Shown: piece by piece, positions 31,345-39,488 of the stretch | How positions within the stretch are numbered: position 1 is the first letter of the stretch | Layout of the letters: each line of letters begins with the position of its first letter | NCBI GenBank assembly: GCA_021802115.1 | Contig: JAKABA010000022.1 | Coordinates: forward strand, 1-39,488 | Length of the DNA stretch: 39,488 bases | Direction of reading: 5' to 3' | Source of the DNA: a bacterium | GTDB lineage: Bacteria; Chloroflexota; Dormibacteria; UBA8260; Bog-877 | Program-made: the position numbers and the translations under genes | Notes under the pieces: model-generated | Seen by the model: only the letters and a program-made list of their open reading frames with translations | Database searches by the model: none | What the model was told of the DNA's origin: nothing

Positions 31345-31918
31345 CCCCACCGCGGCCGCCGACGGGTGGGGTCAGCGGCTCGCCGAAGCCCTGCTGGCGG
31401 TGCTGTTCGTACGGGCGGAGCCGATCGCGGTCGCGGATCTGGCGGCCACTCTGGAAGTCGAGCCCGCCCAGCTGCACGACCTGGCCGGGATCGCATCGCT
31501 GCTGCTGCAGGGGACCGGGCTGATGCTCCAGGACCACCGGGGCGAGCTCCAGCTCGTGAGCCACCCCTCGACCGCCTGGGCGGTGGAGCGGGCGGTGCGG
31601 CCGGAGGTGGCGAGTCGACTGTCGAGGCCCGCGCTGGAGACCCTGGCGATCGTCGCCTACCGTCAGCCGATATCCCGATCCGCCATCGAGGCGATCCGGG
31701 GGGTGAACTGTGAGGCGGTGCTGGACCGGCTCCAGCGTCACGATCTGGTGGCGGAGATCGGGAGGTCGGAGGGGCCAGGGCGGGCCCGCCTGTTCGGCAC
31801 CACCATGCACTTCCTGCAGGTGGTCGGGGTGGCCCGTATCGAGGATCTGCCCCCGCTGCCGTCGGGGGGTGACGAGGGCTGGCTGGTGCAGGCGGCGGAG
31901 GCCGGCGATGGCAGCTGA
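31337..31918 (+). CDS. scpB: Segregation and condensation protein B
   Basis: The ScpA-binding subunit, made of two winged-helix domains. The 193-residue protein shows ALLAVLFVRAEPIAVADLAATL and the conserved SRPALETLAIVAYRQPISRSAIEAIRGV, here at about residues 93-120, followed by GTTMHFLQVVGV. TTG 31337 was chosen: GGTGGAG lies seven bases upstream and the homology begins soon after. GTG 31301 is an alternative. It overlaps scpA at its start and the pseudouridine synthase gene at its end. Confidence 0.9.
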   Translation: MVDPTAAADGWGQRLAEALLAVLFVRAEPIAVADLAATLEVEPAQLHDLAGIASLLLQGTGLMLQDHRGELQLVSHPSTAWAVERAVRPEVASRLSRPALETLAIVAYRQPISRSAIEAIRGVNCEAVLDRLQRHDLVAEIGRSEGPGRARLFGTTMHFLQVVGVARIEDLPPLPSGGDEGWLVQAAEAGDGS

Positions 31919-32633
31919 TCGGCTCGGTCGTTTCCTGGCGCGGTCCGGCCTGGCCTCACGCCGGGCCGCCGACCGGCTGCTGCAGGAGGGGAGGGTGCAG
32001 GTCAACGGCCGGACCGCGCCCCCCAACGGGATGATCGTCGACCCCGAGCACGACCGGATCGCAGTCGATGGGGTCGTGGTTTCGCGGGCCGCCCAGCCCC
32101 GCCGCCATCTGGCCCTGAACAAGCCGGCCGGGGTGGTCTCGACCGCCCATGACCCCGGCGGCCGCCCGATCGTGCTCGACTACGTCCCCGAGCGTCAGGG
32201 GCTGTTCCCGGTCGGACGCCTCGACATCGACTCCCGCGGGTTGATCCTGCTGACCGATGACGGCGATTTGGCCATGCGCCTGACTCACCCTCGCTACGGC
32301 GTGCCCAAGACCTATCGACTCACCGTCCCCGGTCCGGTCTCCGGCCGCCAGCTCGAGCAGCTGCGCTCGGGCCCGGAGCTGGACGATGGTCCCACCCACC
32401 CACTGGCGGTCAGGGTGTCGCGACTCAGCTCGCGGCGGACGGTTTTGGAGGTGGTGATGGCGGAGGGCCGGCATCGGGAGGTGCGACGCATGTGCTCGGC
32501 GGTCGGGCTGCCCCTGACGGACCTGGTGCGCGTGGAGTTCGCCGGGATCAGGCTGGGAACCCAGCCGGAGGGAACCGTTAGGGAGCTGAGCCCAGCCGAG
32601 GTCGGGCGGTTGCGCCAGCTGGTCGGGCTTTGA
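31908..32633 (+). CDS. rluB: RsuA/RluB-family pseudouridine synthase
   Basis: It isomerises a uridine in rRNA (RluB: U2605 of 23S rRNA in E. coli numbering). The 241-residue protein has an N-terminal S4 RNA-binding domain (RLGRFLARSGLASRRAADRLLQEGRVQVNG) and the catalytic motif GRLDIDSRGLILLTDDG, with Asp106 as nucleophile, then GVPKTYRLTV and the GRHREVRRMCSAVG segment. The scpA-scpB-rluB-cmk order is widespread, which supports RluB over RsuA. ATG 31908 has GGAGG upstream and overlaps scpB by 11 bases. Confidence 0.9.
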   Translation: MAADRLGRFLARSGLASRRAADRLLQEGRVQVNGRTAPPNGMIVDPEHDRIAVDGVVVSRAAQPRRHLALNKPAGVVSTAHDPGGRPIVLDYVPERQGLFPVGRLDIDSRGLILLTDDGDLAMRLTHPRYGVPKTYRLTVPGPVSGRQLEQLRSGPELDDGPTHPLAVRVSRLSSRRTVLEVVMAEGRHREVRRMCSAVGLPLTDLVRVEFAGIRLGTQPEGTVRELSPAEVGRLRQLVGL

Positions 32634-33319
32634 CGGCCGCGCACCCCATCATCACCATCGACGGGCCCGCCGGGGTTGGCAAGTCCACTGTGGGAAGGCT
32701 CGTTGCTGAGAAGCTCGGGCTTGCCTTCCTCGACACCGGCGTCTTCTACCGGGCGCTCACCGTGTCCGCTTCCCGCCGCGGGTTGGGGGTGGGACAGGAG
32801 GCCCAGCTGGCGGAGCTGGCCCGGAACTTCAGCGTGGAGGTCAACACCGCCCCGCGCCCCGTCGGCTGGCTCGCTCGGGTCGATGGCCGGGACTTGGATC
32901 TCGAGCTGTGGGACCCGGAGCTGGCTCCTCTGCTCGCGTTCGTCGCGAGTCTTCCCCAGGTCAGGCGGGCGCTCCTCGAACTCCAGCGCCGGAGCGGGCG
33001 CGGCGGGGCGGTGGCGGTGGGCCGCGACACCGGCACCGTGGTCTTTCCCAAGGCGGATCGAAAGTTCTATCTGGACGCTCCGCCCGACGTGCGCCTGGAG
33101 CGGCGCCGCCAGGAGCTCCGCCGCCGGGGACTGCCCACTCCGGATGAGCTCATGGTGGAGGAGGTGCTGGACCGGGACCGGATGGACCGCTCGCGCGCGG
33201 TCGGCCCCCTCAGCGTCCCCGAGTCGGCCACGGTGATCGACACCAGCGCGCTCTCCGTGGAGGAGGTCACAGAGGTCGTCCTGGCAGGCTGCGCCGGACT
33301 CGGTGACGTCTTCGGGTGA
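32630..33319 (+). CDS. cmk: Cytidylate kinase
   Basis: It phosphorylates CMP and dCMP to the diphosphates. The 229-residue protein has the P-loop DGPAGVGKST (11-20), the CMP-binding FLDTGVFYRALT, and GRDTGTVVFPKADRKFYLDA with the lid region ERRRQELRRRG. The family's usual GRDIGTVVFP is GRDTGTVVFP here, a minor change. The start is TTG 32630, overlapping the previous stop (TTGA). The family's common der or plsC neighbour is absent, and a DinG-type helicase gene follows. Confidence 0.92.
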   Translation: MTAAHPIITIDGPAGVGKSTVGRLVAEKLGLAFLDTGVFYRALTVSASRRGLGVGQEAQLAELARNFSVEVNTAPRPVGWLARVDGRDLDLELWDPELAPLLAFVASLPQVRRALLELQRRSGRGGAVAVGRDTGTVVFPKADRKFYLDAPPDVRLERRRQELRRRGLPTPDELMVEEVLDRDRMDRSRAVGPLSVPESATVIDTSALSVEEVTEVVLAGCAGLGDVFG

Positions 33320-33356
33320 CGAACCAGGCGGCGGGGTCCGTAAGGTGGTCCCACTC

Positions 33357-36080
33357 GTGAGTGTTGAAACAGCTTCGCCCACCTACGTATCGTTCGATCT
33401 GGAGACGACCGGGCTATCACCGAAGTCGGACGCGATCATCGAGATCGGCGCTGTGAAGTTCGATCAGGCGGGGGTCCTCGACACCTTCTCCACCCTGGTC
33501 GATCCCGGCAGACCCGTGCCCCTGGTGGTCCAGCGTCTGTGCGGACTCCATGATCAGGATCTGGTCGGCCAGCCGGTGCCCGCCGAGGCGGTGGCCGAGC
33601 TTGCGATCTTCTGCGAGGGGAGCCTGCTGGTGGGCCATGGGGTCGGGTTCGACCTCGCCTTCTGCGCCGAGTTGCTGCCGGAGGCGTTCGCCCGCCGAGC
33701 GGCGGTCGACACCTCGGAGCTGGCCCGGACCTTTCTCCCGTCGGCGCAGAACCACAGCCTCGAGGAGCTCAGCCGCAACCTGGAACTGCTCCATGACCGT
33801 CCCCATCGCGCGCTCTCCGACGCCGAGGCGACCCGGCTTCTGCTGTGGAGGTTGGTTGAGTTGGCCAGGGAGCTGCCCGCGCCCCTGCGCTCTCAGGTCA
33901 TCGACCTGTGCCGCGACGGCCCCTGGCCCGGTGGCCGGTTCATGGCCGAGCAGCTGGCCGCTCACGCCGCGACCCCGGAGCGGAGCATCCCACCGGTGCC
34001 GCTTCCGGTCCTGATCGAGGACCCTCCGGCCCCCAAGGGGGAGCTCGACCAGCAGTTCGTGCTTGACGCCTTCGGTCCGGGGGGGCTGCTGGCCGCCGCC
34101 AACTCTGAGTTCGAACTTAGGGAGGAACAGCAGCAGATGGCGCTCGCCGTGACCCAGGCGTTCCAGCGCGACCAGGAGCTGCTGGTGGAGGCCGGGACCG
34201 GGGTGGGCAAGTCCTTGGCCTACCTGCTGCCGGCCCGGGAGTGGGCGGCGAGGCGCGGGGAGCGCGTGGTGGTATCGACCCACACGATCACCCTGCAGGA
34301 GCAGCTGCTCGGCCAGGACCTGCCCCGGCTGGAATCCGCCCGGCCGCTGCCGGTGCGAGCCGCGGTCTTGAAGGGCAGGGGGAACTATCTCAGCCTGCGA
34401 CGGCTGGAGCGCTGGCTGAGGGCGGGAGCCGCCGAGGGGAAGACCCGGGACGCTGACGAGCTGCGCTTCAAGGTGCGCGCCTTGATCTGGTCCCGCGAGA
34501 CCAAGACCGGGGACCGCTCGGAACTGCGCCTGGCGGGGCGGGATCCGGAGTTCTGGGAGCGGGTGGGGTCCAACGTCGATGACTGTCTGGGGCCCGCCTG
34601 CCACAACTGGCGCGACCGGCGATGCTTCATGGCCCGGGCCCGGCTGGCGGCGCGTGAGGCCGACCTGGTCATCGTCAACCATGCCCTCCTGCTGACCGAC
34701 GCCGACAGCGGCGGCTCGGTCCTTCCGGAGTTTCACCGCCTGATCGTCGACGAGGCTCATCACCTCGAGGAGGCGGCGACGCAGGCCAGGGGCAAGCGCA
34801 TGGCCGCAGGCTCGGTCCTGGCGGTCATCGATCGTCTGCCGGAGATGGGGGAGGCGGAGCTCGGCCAGACACTCCGCGCGGCGCGCCAGACGGTGATCAA
34901 CGCCTTCGGGGACCTCCGGCTGCTGGCCGGTGCCGAACCCGGGCGGGGCTACCAGCAGGCGGTTGTGAATCCCCGGCTCACCACCTCGGCACATTGGCCG
35001 CGGGCGGCCAAGTCGCTGCAGCGGATGCAGCGGGCGCTGGACGCCGCTGCCAACGGGCTCCGCCGTGCCGGCGAGGAGGGGTCGATCACTCCCTCGCTCT
35101 TTCCCCAGCCCGACAACGCCGCCAGGGAGTGCCTGATGGCAGGCGACGCACTCGCCGGGATGGCACGCCTGGCCCAGGTCGCCCTCTCGGCCGCGGCGGA
35201 GGTCGAGCCCGCGGCCCAGGTGGTCTGGGTGGAGGTCGAGCGGGGGGACCGGGCGGTGCTGCGCACCGCCCCGATCGAGGTTGCGACCGCGCTGCGCTCG
35301 GAGCTCTTCGACAACTGCCAGACGGTCGTGCTGACCTCCGCGACCCTGGCCGTCGCCGGTTCGTTCCGGTACATCCGTGAGCGCCTGGGGGTCGAGGGAG
35401 CGGAGGAGCTGGTGCTGGACTCCCCATTCGACTATCTGCACCAGTCACTGTGCTGCATCCCCCGGGGCGTTCCTGGGCACGGGGACCCCGCCCATCCGGT
35501 CGTGGTGGCGCGGATGGTGGCCGAGATCGCAGAGCAGCTCGGCGGCCGGACCCTGGTGCTCTTCACCGGCTATCAGGCGCTCCGGGAGGTGCACCAGCAG
35601 CTCCGCGGAAGGCTGCAGAGCAGAGGCATAGTGGTGCTCGGCCAGGGTCTGGACGGAACCCGCAACCAGCTGTTGCGCAACTTCCGCCAGCACGGTAGGA
35701 CCGTGCTGCTGGGCACCAACAGCTTCTGGGAGGGGATCGATCTGCCGGGCGACATCCTGCAGTGCGTGGTGATCGACAAACTGCCCTTCCCGGTCCCCAG
35801 CGACCCCATCTTCCAGGCCCGGGCACGCGGCCGGGCCGACTCCTTCTCCCAGCTCGCTCTGCCCGAGGCGGTGCTGCGGCTCAAGCAGGGATTCGGCCGG
35901 CTGGTGCGGGGCCACGGTGACCGTGGCGCGGTGGTCATCTGCGACCCCAGGATTCTGGAGAAGAGCTACGGAGAGAGCTTCGTGGCCGCCCTGCCCCACG
36001 CCCGATTCAACTACGATCCAGCCGATGAGGTGGCCGCCGTGGTGAGCGCGTTTTTGGGCCAGGGGGACCGCGGTGAGTGA
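33357..36080 (+). CDS. dinG: Exonuclease-DinG helicase fusion protein
   Basis: A 907-residue protein with an N-terminal DEDD 3'-5' exonuclease domain (FDLETTG at 13-19, VGHGVGFDLAF, HRALSDAEAT) and a C-terminal XPD/DinG superfamily 2 helicase (Walker A AGTGVGKS about residue 280, DEAHHLEE about 465, LVLFTGYQAL, FWEGIDLPGD, QGFGRLVRG). The Cys cluster region reads CLGPACHNWRDRRC (about 409-422), giving three Cys, but the position equivalent to the first Fe-S ligand is Ser in GRGNYLSLRR. Fe-S binding is therefore uncertain. GTG 33357 was chosen because AAGGTGG lies upstream. GTG 33303, inside cmk, is an alternative. Exo-DinG fusions are common in Gram-positive bacteria. Confidence 0.92.
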   Translation: MSVETASPTYVSFDLETTGLSPKSDAIIEIGAVKFDQAGVLDTFSTLVDPGRPVPLVVQRLCGLHDQDLVGQPVPAEAVAELAIFCEGSLLVGHGVGFDLAFCAELLPEAFARRAAVDTSELARTFLPSAQNHSLEELSRNLELLHDRPHRALSDAEATRLLLWRLVELARELPAPLRSQVIDLCRDGPWPGGRFMAEQLAAHAATPERSIPPVPLPVLIEDPPAPKGELDQQFVLDAFGPGGLLAAANSEFELREEQQQMALAVTQAFQRDQELLVEAGTGVGKSLAYLLPAREWAARRGERVVVSTHTITLQEQLLGQDLPRLESARPLPVRAAVLKGRGNYLSLRRLERWLRAGAAEGKTRDADELRFKVRALIWSRETKTGDRSELRLAGRDPEFWERVGSNVDDCLGPACHNWRDRRCFMARARLAAREADLVIVNHALLLTDADSGGSVLPEFHRLIVDEAHHLEEAATQARGKRMAAGSVLAVIDRLPEMGEAELGQTLRAARQTVINAFGDLRLLAGAEPGRGYQQAVVNPRLTTSAHWPRAAKSLQRMQRALDAAANGLRRAGEEGSITPSLFPQPDNAARECLMAGDALAGMARLAQVALSAAAEVEPAAQVVWVEVERGDRAVLRTAPIEVATALRSELFDNCQTVVLTSATLAVAGSFRYIRERLGVEGAEELVLDSPFDYLHQSLCCIPRGVPGHGDPAHPVVVARMVAEIAEQLGGRTLVLFTGYQALREVHQQLRGRLQSRGIVVLGQGLDGTRNQLLRNFRQHGRTVLLGTNSFWEGIDLPGDILQCVVIDKLPFPVPSDPIFQARARGRADSFSQLALPEAVLRLKQGFGRLVRGHGDRGAVVICDPRILEKSYGESFVAALPHARFNYDPADEVAAVVSAFLGQGDRGE

Positions 36081-36942
36081 GGGGGCGCGCCCCCTGCGGC
36101 TCTCCCTGGTGCAGCAGGCGCCCAGACTGGGCGATCTGCGGTCCAACCTAGAGGCCACCGCCGCCCGCCTGGATGAGGAGGCCGGCGCGGGCCAGGACCT
36201 GGTGGTCTTCCCCGAGCTCAGCCTTTGCGGCTATTTCTTGAAGGACCTGGTGCCGGAGACCGCGATCCGGCTCGATGGCCCCGAGCTGCGCGAGCTGGCA
36301 CTGGCTGCCGGCAGGGCGCGAGCGGTGGTCGGAGCGGTCATCGAGTCTCGCGACCACCGCTTCTTCAACGCCGCGGTGGTGGTGGGGGCCGAGGGGGTCC
36401 TGCATGTGCATCGCAAGGTCTACCTGCCGACCTATGGGATGTTCGACGAGCAAAGGTATCTGGCGGCCGGGTCCACCATCCAGTCTGTGGATCTGGAATT
36501 TGCCGGCTGCGGGACCTGGCGGATCGGGGCTTTGGTCTGCGAGGACCTCTGGCACCCCAGCGCCCCCTACATCCTCAGTCGGCAGAGTGCCGACCTCATC
36601 GTCTGCCCGTCGGCAAGCCCGGGCCGGGGGGTCTCTGGTGTGGAGCTGGGGACCGCCAGCCTGTGGCGATCGATGCTGCAGAGCTACTCGGCGCTGTTCA
36701 CCACCTTCGTCGCCTACTGCAACCGGGTCGGGTTCGAGGACGGCCACTACTTCTGGGGAGGCAGCTCAGTTCACGGGCCCGAGGGTCAGGCGCTGGGGCC
36801 CGCCGCAGCCGACGAGCCGGGGGTGAACCGGGTTGCCCTGGACCGGCGCCTGCTACGGAGGGCCCGAATCGCCTATCCACTCCTGCGGGACGAGCGGACC
36901 GACATTCTGAGGTCTGCCCTCAGGGAGCTGGACCCAAGGTGA
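36073..36942 (+). CDS. Nitrilase-family amidase, likely glutaminase partner of NadE
   Basis: A 289-residue protein with the nitrilase-superfamily triad: Glu48 in VVFPELSLCGY, Lys115 in HRKVYLPTYGMFDE, and Cys156 in GALVCEDLWHP. The YLPTYGMFDEQRYL segment closely resembles the glutaminase domain of glutamine-dependent NAD synthetases. It overlaps the stand-alone NH3-type synthetase gene by four bases. I infer that it releases ammonia from glutamine for NadE, forming a two-protein version of the usual fused enzyme. A separate amidase role (such as omega-amidase) cannot be excluded. GTG 36073 overlaps the helicase gene by eight bases. Confidence 0.85.
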   Translation: MSEGARPLRLSLVQQAPRLGDLRSNLEATAARLDEEAGAGQDLVVFPELSLCGYFLKDLVPETAIRLDGPELRELALAAGRARAVVGAVIESRDHRFFNAAVVVGAEGVLHVHRKVYLPTYGMFDEQRYLAAGSTIQSVDLEFAGCGTWRIGALVCEDLWHPSAPYILSRQSADLIVCPSASPGRGVSGVELGTASLWRSMLQSYSALFTTFVAYCNRVGFEDGHYFWGGSSVHGPEGQALGPAAADEPGVNRVALDRRLLRRARIAYPLLRDERTDILRSALRELDPR

Positions 36943-37760
36943 GCGAGCTCGACATCAACCCGGAGCTGGTGCGCCGGATTCTCAAGGCGTTCATCCGCGA
37001 CGAAGTGCTCAAGGTTGGGGCCCTGGGTGTGGTGGTCGGTGTCTCCGGGGGGATCGACTCCGCGCTCGCGTACTGGCTCGCCGTGGAGGCGCTCGGCAAC
37101 CAGGCGGTGCTGGGGGTGGCGATGCCCTACCGGCACAGCTCCAGCGACAGTCTGGAGGATGCCCGATCGGTGGCGCAGGCCCTGTCGGCGCAGCTGCTGG
37201 TGGTGGACATCAGCGCCCAGGTGGACGCCTACTTCACCCAGTACCCGACCGAGAGTCACACCCGGCGCGGCAACAAGATGGCCCGGGAGCGGATGGCGGT
37301 CCTCTACGACATCTCCCACGACCGCTCGATGCTGGTGCTGGGCACCTCCAACAAGTCGGAGTTGATGCTGGGTTATGGGACCCTCTATGGAGACATGGCC
37401 CATGCCCTGAACCCCCTTGGGGACCTCTACAAGACCCAGGTCTACCAGCTGGCGGAACACCTTGGGCTGCCGGCCAACCTGCTCAGCAAGCGGCCGTCCG
37501 CAGACCTCTTCGCGGGCCAGCTGGACGAGGATGACCTGGGGTTCTCCTACACCCAGGCCGACCTCATCCTTCACCGTCTGGTCGAACAGCGCGAGCCGGC
37601 GTCAGGGCTCTACGAGCTGGACATCCCCCGTTCCGTGGTCCAGTCCGTCCTGGAGCGCGTCAGGCGGAATCAGTTCAAGCGCCGCCAGCCGCTGATCGCC
37701 AAGCTGTCGGCGAGGACCATCGAGATGGACTTCCGCTATCCCCGCGATTGGGGTTACTGA
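36939..37760 (+). CDS. nadE: NAD synthetase, synthetase domain only
   Basis: It converts nicotinic acid adenine dinucleotide to NAD using ATP and ammonia. The 273-residue protein has the PP-loop SGGIDSA (36-42), the MPYRHSSSDSLEDA segment, GTSNKSELMLGYGTLYGDMAHALNP in pieces, and the PSADLFAGQLDEDDLG motif that fits the NAD-synthetase family. Length is that of ammonia-type NadE; the glutaminase domain is absent but is encoded just upstream. GTG 36939 overlaps the amidase stop (GTGA), so the two are translationally coupled. nadK lies in the same run. Confidence 0.94.
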   Translation: MSELDINPELVRRILKAFIRDEVLKVGALGVVVGVSGGIDSALAYWLAVEALGNQAVLGVAMPYRHSSSDSLEDARSVAQALSAQLLVVDISAQVDAYFTQYPTESHTRRGNKMARERMAVLYDISHDRSMLVLGTSNKSELMLGYGTLYGDMAHALNPLGDLYKTQVYQLAEHLGLPANLLSKRPSADLFAGQLDEDDLGFSYTQADLILHRLVEQREPASGLYELDIPRSVVQSVLERVRRNQFKRRQPLIAKLSARTIEMDFRYPRDWGY

Positions 37761-37765
37761 CCCGG

Positions 37766-38449
37766 GTGGGGACCCTCCACGTCGTGGCGACCCCGATCGG
37801 TAACCGCGACGATCTCTCGCCGCGCGCCGCTGAGATCCTGCGGTCCGCCCGGGTGGTGGTGGCTGAGGACACCCGGCACAGTGGCCGCCTGCTGGCGGCT
37901 ATCGGCGCCCATCCCCGCTACCTGGCGTTACCGGGGGAGCAGGAGCGGCGCCGCACCGAGTCTGTCCTCGACGCCCTTCAGGAGGGCGACGTCGCCCTGA
38001 TCTCCGACGCCGGCATGCCTGCCATCTCCGACCCGGGTCGGGAGGTGGTGGATGCCGCCAGAGGGGCCGGATTCACGGTGCTCGCCGTGCCCGGACCGTC
38101 GGCGGTGGTGGCCGCGGTCGCCGCCAGCGGGCTCCGGGCCGACCGCTTCACCTTCCTGGGCTTCCCGCCTCGCCAAAGGACCCGGCTGCGGCGGCTGTTC
38201 GAGGCCGCTGCGGCGTTTGCGGTGGTCTTCTACGAGTCTCCGCACCGCCTGGCCACCACCCTGGAGTGGCTGGACGAACCCCTCGGGGATCGGCGGGTGG
38301 CGGTGGCCCGCGAGATCTCCAAGCTCCACGAGACCTGGTACTTGGGGACTGCAGGCCAGCTGGCGGCGCAGTTCCGGGCCGATCCGCCCAGGGGGGAGTG
38401 CACGGTGGTGGTCGAGGGACCCCGAAGCGCTGGGACGGCCGGTGGCTGA
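37766..38449 (+). CDS. rsmI: 16S rRNA (cytidine-1402 2'-O)-methyltransferase
   Basis: Tetrapyrrole-methylase-fold enzyme that 2'-O-methylates C1402 of 16S rRNA. The 227-residue protein has GTLHVVATPIGNRDDLS at its start, VVVAEDTRHSG, LISDAGMPAISDPG and VFYESPHRLATTL, all diagnostic. GTG 37766 gives the canonical N-terminus. TTG 37748, which would overlap nadE, is an alternative, and neither has a strong ribosome binding site. It overlaps tatD by eight bases. The rsmI-tatD-rsmA order is common in Gram-positive bacteria. Confidence 0.93.
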   Translation: MGTLHVVATPIGNRDDLSPRAAEILRSARVVVAEDTRHSGRLLAAIGAHPRYLALPGEQERRRTESVLDALQEGDVALISDAGMPAISDPGREVVDAARGAGFTVLAVPGPSAVVAAVAASGLRADRFTFLGFPPRQRTRLRRLFEAAAAFAVVFYESPHRLATTLEWLDEPLGDRRVAVAREISKLHETWYLGTAGQLAAQFRADPPRGECTVVVEGPRSAGTAGG

Positions 38450-39230
38450 AGTCGACCTCATCGACGCCCACTGCCACCTGGACGAGATGGCCCGCCACGG
38501 GGTTGCGGTCCCCGCCGCGCTGGAGCGGGCGCACCAGGTGGGAGTGCACCAGGTGGTCACCAGTGGCGACGGCCTTGACGACAGCCGGGAGGCATGCCGG
38601 CTGGCCGAGCGGCATCCCGAGGTTCACTTCACCGTCGGCTGGCACCCCAACAATGGACGGCCGCCAACGGACCGTGAGGTGGAGGAGCTCCGCCAGTTGC
38701 TGGCCCACCCGCGGGCGGTCGCCGTGGGGGAGGTGGGGCTGGACTACCTTGATCGCCCTGCTCGGCCAGCTCCGTCCCCCGCGGTGCAGCAGGAGGTGCT
38801 GGCCCAGATGCTGGTGCTGGCCGAGGAGGTGGGCAAGCCGGTGGTGATTCACATGCGCCAGGCCGGAACCGACCTCGTGTCGCTGCTGGACCGCAGCCCG
38901 CGGGTACCGGTCCTGCTGCACTGCTTCAGTGGGGACGACGCATTCGCGGCCCAAGCGGCCGCGCGGGGGCTGCTGTGCTCCTTCGCCGGCAACGTCACCT
39001 TCCGCTCTGCGGGGCCCCTGCGCGCTGCCCTTCGGGTTGTGCCGTCCGCGCTCCTGGCGATCGAGACGGACAGTCCCTTTCTCGCTCCCGAGCCCCACCG
39101 GGGCTCGGTCTGCGAGCCGGCCCTGGTCCGCGCCACCGCCACCCGGGTGGCGATCGAGCGCGGGGAGTGCCTCGACACCCTGGCCCGGGTCACCACTGCC
39201 AACGTGCGCCAGTTCTTCAACCTGCCTTGA
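38442..39230 (+). CDS. tatD: TatD-family metal-dependent deoxyribonuclease
   Basis: A 262-residue TIM-barrel metallohydrolase with the family's metal ligands visible as DAHCHLD near the start, GEVGLDYL, VIHMRQAGTD, LLHCFSGD and IETDSPFLAPEP. TatD proteins have 3'-5' exonuclease/AP-type DNase activity, with roles in DNA repair and D-amino-acid tRNA proofreading proposed in some species. GTG 38442 overlaps rsmI. Its stop overlaps the next gene's TTG start (TTGA). Confidence 0.93.
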   Translation: MAEVDLIDAHCHLDEMARHGVAVPAALERAHQVGVHQVVTSGDGLDDSREACRLAERHPEVHFTVGWHPNNGRPPTDREVEELRQLLAHPRAVAVGEVGLDYLDRPARPAPSPAVQQEVLAQMLVLAEEVGKPVVIHMRQAGTDLVSLLDRSPRVPVLLHCFSGDDAFAAQAAARGLLCSFAGNVTFRSAGPLRAALRVVPSALLAIETDSPFLAPEPHRGSVCEPALVRATATRVAIERGECLDTLARVTTANVRQFFNLP

Positions 39231-39488
39231 CCACGCTCGACCTCTGCCGCCCGGAGACCGTTCGGGCGGTCGCCCGGCGGTTCCGGGTCCTGCCCCAGCA
39301 TCGGCTGGGACAGAACTTCTTGATCTCCAAGGAGGTGCGGGACGCGATCGTCGACGGAGTGGATGTCACGATCCCGGCGCTGGAGATCGGCTGCGGCCTG
39401 GGAGCCCTCAGCCAGGGGCTGCTGGAGGCCGGGGTCGAACTCACCGGGATGGAGGTGGATCCCAACTGTGTGGCCGCCCTGCGCCTGC
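39227..39488 (+). CDS. rsmA: 16S rRNA adenine dimethyltransferase, 3'-truncated by window edge
   Basis: The first 87 residues of RsmA/KsgA, which dimethylates A1518 and A1519 of 16S rRNA. HRLGQNFLISKEVRDAIVDG matches the family N-terminus, and LEIGCGLGALSQGLLEAGVE with MEVDPN is the S-adenosylmethionine-binding motif (GCG where many members have GPG). The rest lies beyond the window. TTG 39227 overlaps the tatD stop. Confidence 0.9.
   Translation, partial: MTTLDLCRPETVRAVARRFRVLPQHRLGQNFLISKEVRDAIVDGVDVTIPALEIGCGLGALSQGLLEAGVELTGMEVDPNCVAALRL

Noticed and set aside
33417..35441. 674-codon minus-strand open frame opposite the exonuclease-helicase gene
   Set aside because: A high-GC shadow of a clear gene. 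The product is Gln/Arg/Gly-rich with no domain resemblance.

Overview
The window is high-GC bacterial chromosome dominated by conserved housekeeping genes, almost all on the + strand, with GTG and TTG starts common. Gene content (Asp23/Gls24 protein, ScpA/ScpB, SigB/F-type sigma factor with an RsbW-like partner, YCF48-type lipoproteins, CtaB, a baseplate-J-like membrane protein) suggests a soil-type member of the Chloroflexota / Dormibacterota / Actinomycetota neighbourhood. That placement is inference from gene style; no rRNA gene is present to confirm it.

Region 1 (about 1-6700) is accessory. Two paralogous YCF48/Asp-box repeat proteins (one cut by the window edge, one a complete predicted lipoprotein) are separated by a small P-loop kinase, a RelE/ParE-type toxin with AbrB-type antitoxin on the minus strand, and a decayed IS21-family end. 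Two 170-bp direct repeats (2781-2950 and 5351-5520), whose last 62 bp match at 57 positions and resemble the 3' half of a tRNA-Thr(TGT), bracket the IS remnant and the complete lipoprotein gene. A membrane-anchored protein of unknown function follows.

Region 2 (about 7130-17510) is housekeeping: heme O synthase (ctaB), bifunctional (p)ppGpp synthetase/hydrolase (rel), hisS, aspS, an RsbW-like protein translationally coupled to a sigma factor, and alaS.

Region 3 (17510-22801) is envelope-related: an FtsA/PilM-like actin-fold ATPase, a large single-pass protein of the baseplate-J-like type, ruvX, mltG and a prepilin-peptidase-like membrane protease. The usual alaS-ruvX-mltG neighbourhood is interrupted here by the first two genes. 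A minus-strand double HD-GYP-like protein with altered metal-site residues closes the block.

Region 4 (24549 to the end) is a densely packed run of 18 same-strand genes, many overlapping by 4-11 bases: efp, asp23-like, nusB, xseA, xseB, a divergent PAP2 protein, nadK, recN, scpA, scpB, rluB-type pseudouridine synthase, cmk, an exonuclease-DinG helicase fusion, a nitrilase-type amidase, nadE, rsmI, tatD and the start of rsmA/ksgA. It joins translation, NAD(P) supply, DNA repair, chromosome condensation and RNA modification and is probably read as one or a few long transcripts.

No clearly new multi-gene defence or metabolic system is visible. The observations most worth following are the tRNA-Thr-like repeat pair, the doubly altered HD-GYP protein, an EF-P with Arg at the loop tip, a split glutamine-dependent NAD synthase, and the FtsA-like plus baseplate-J-like gene pair.
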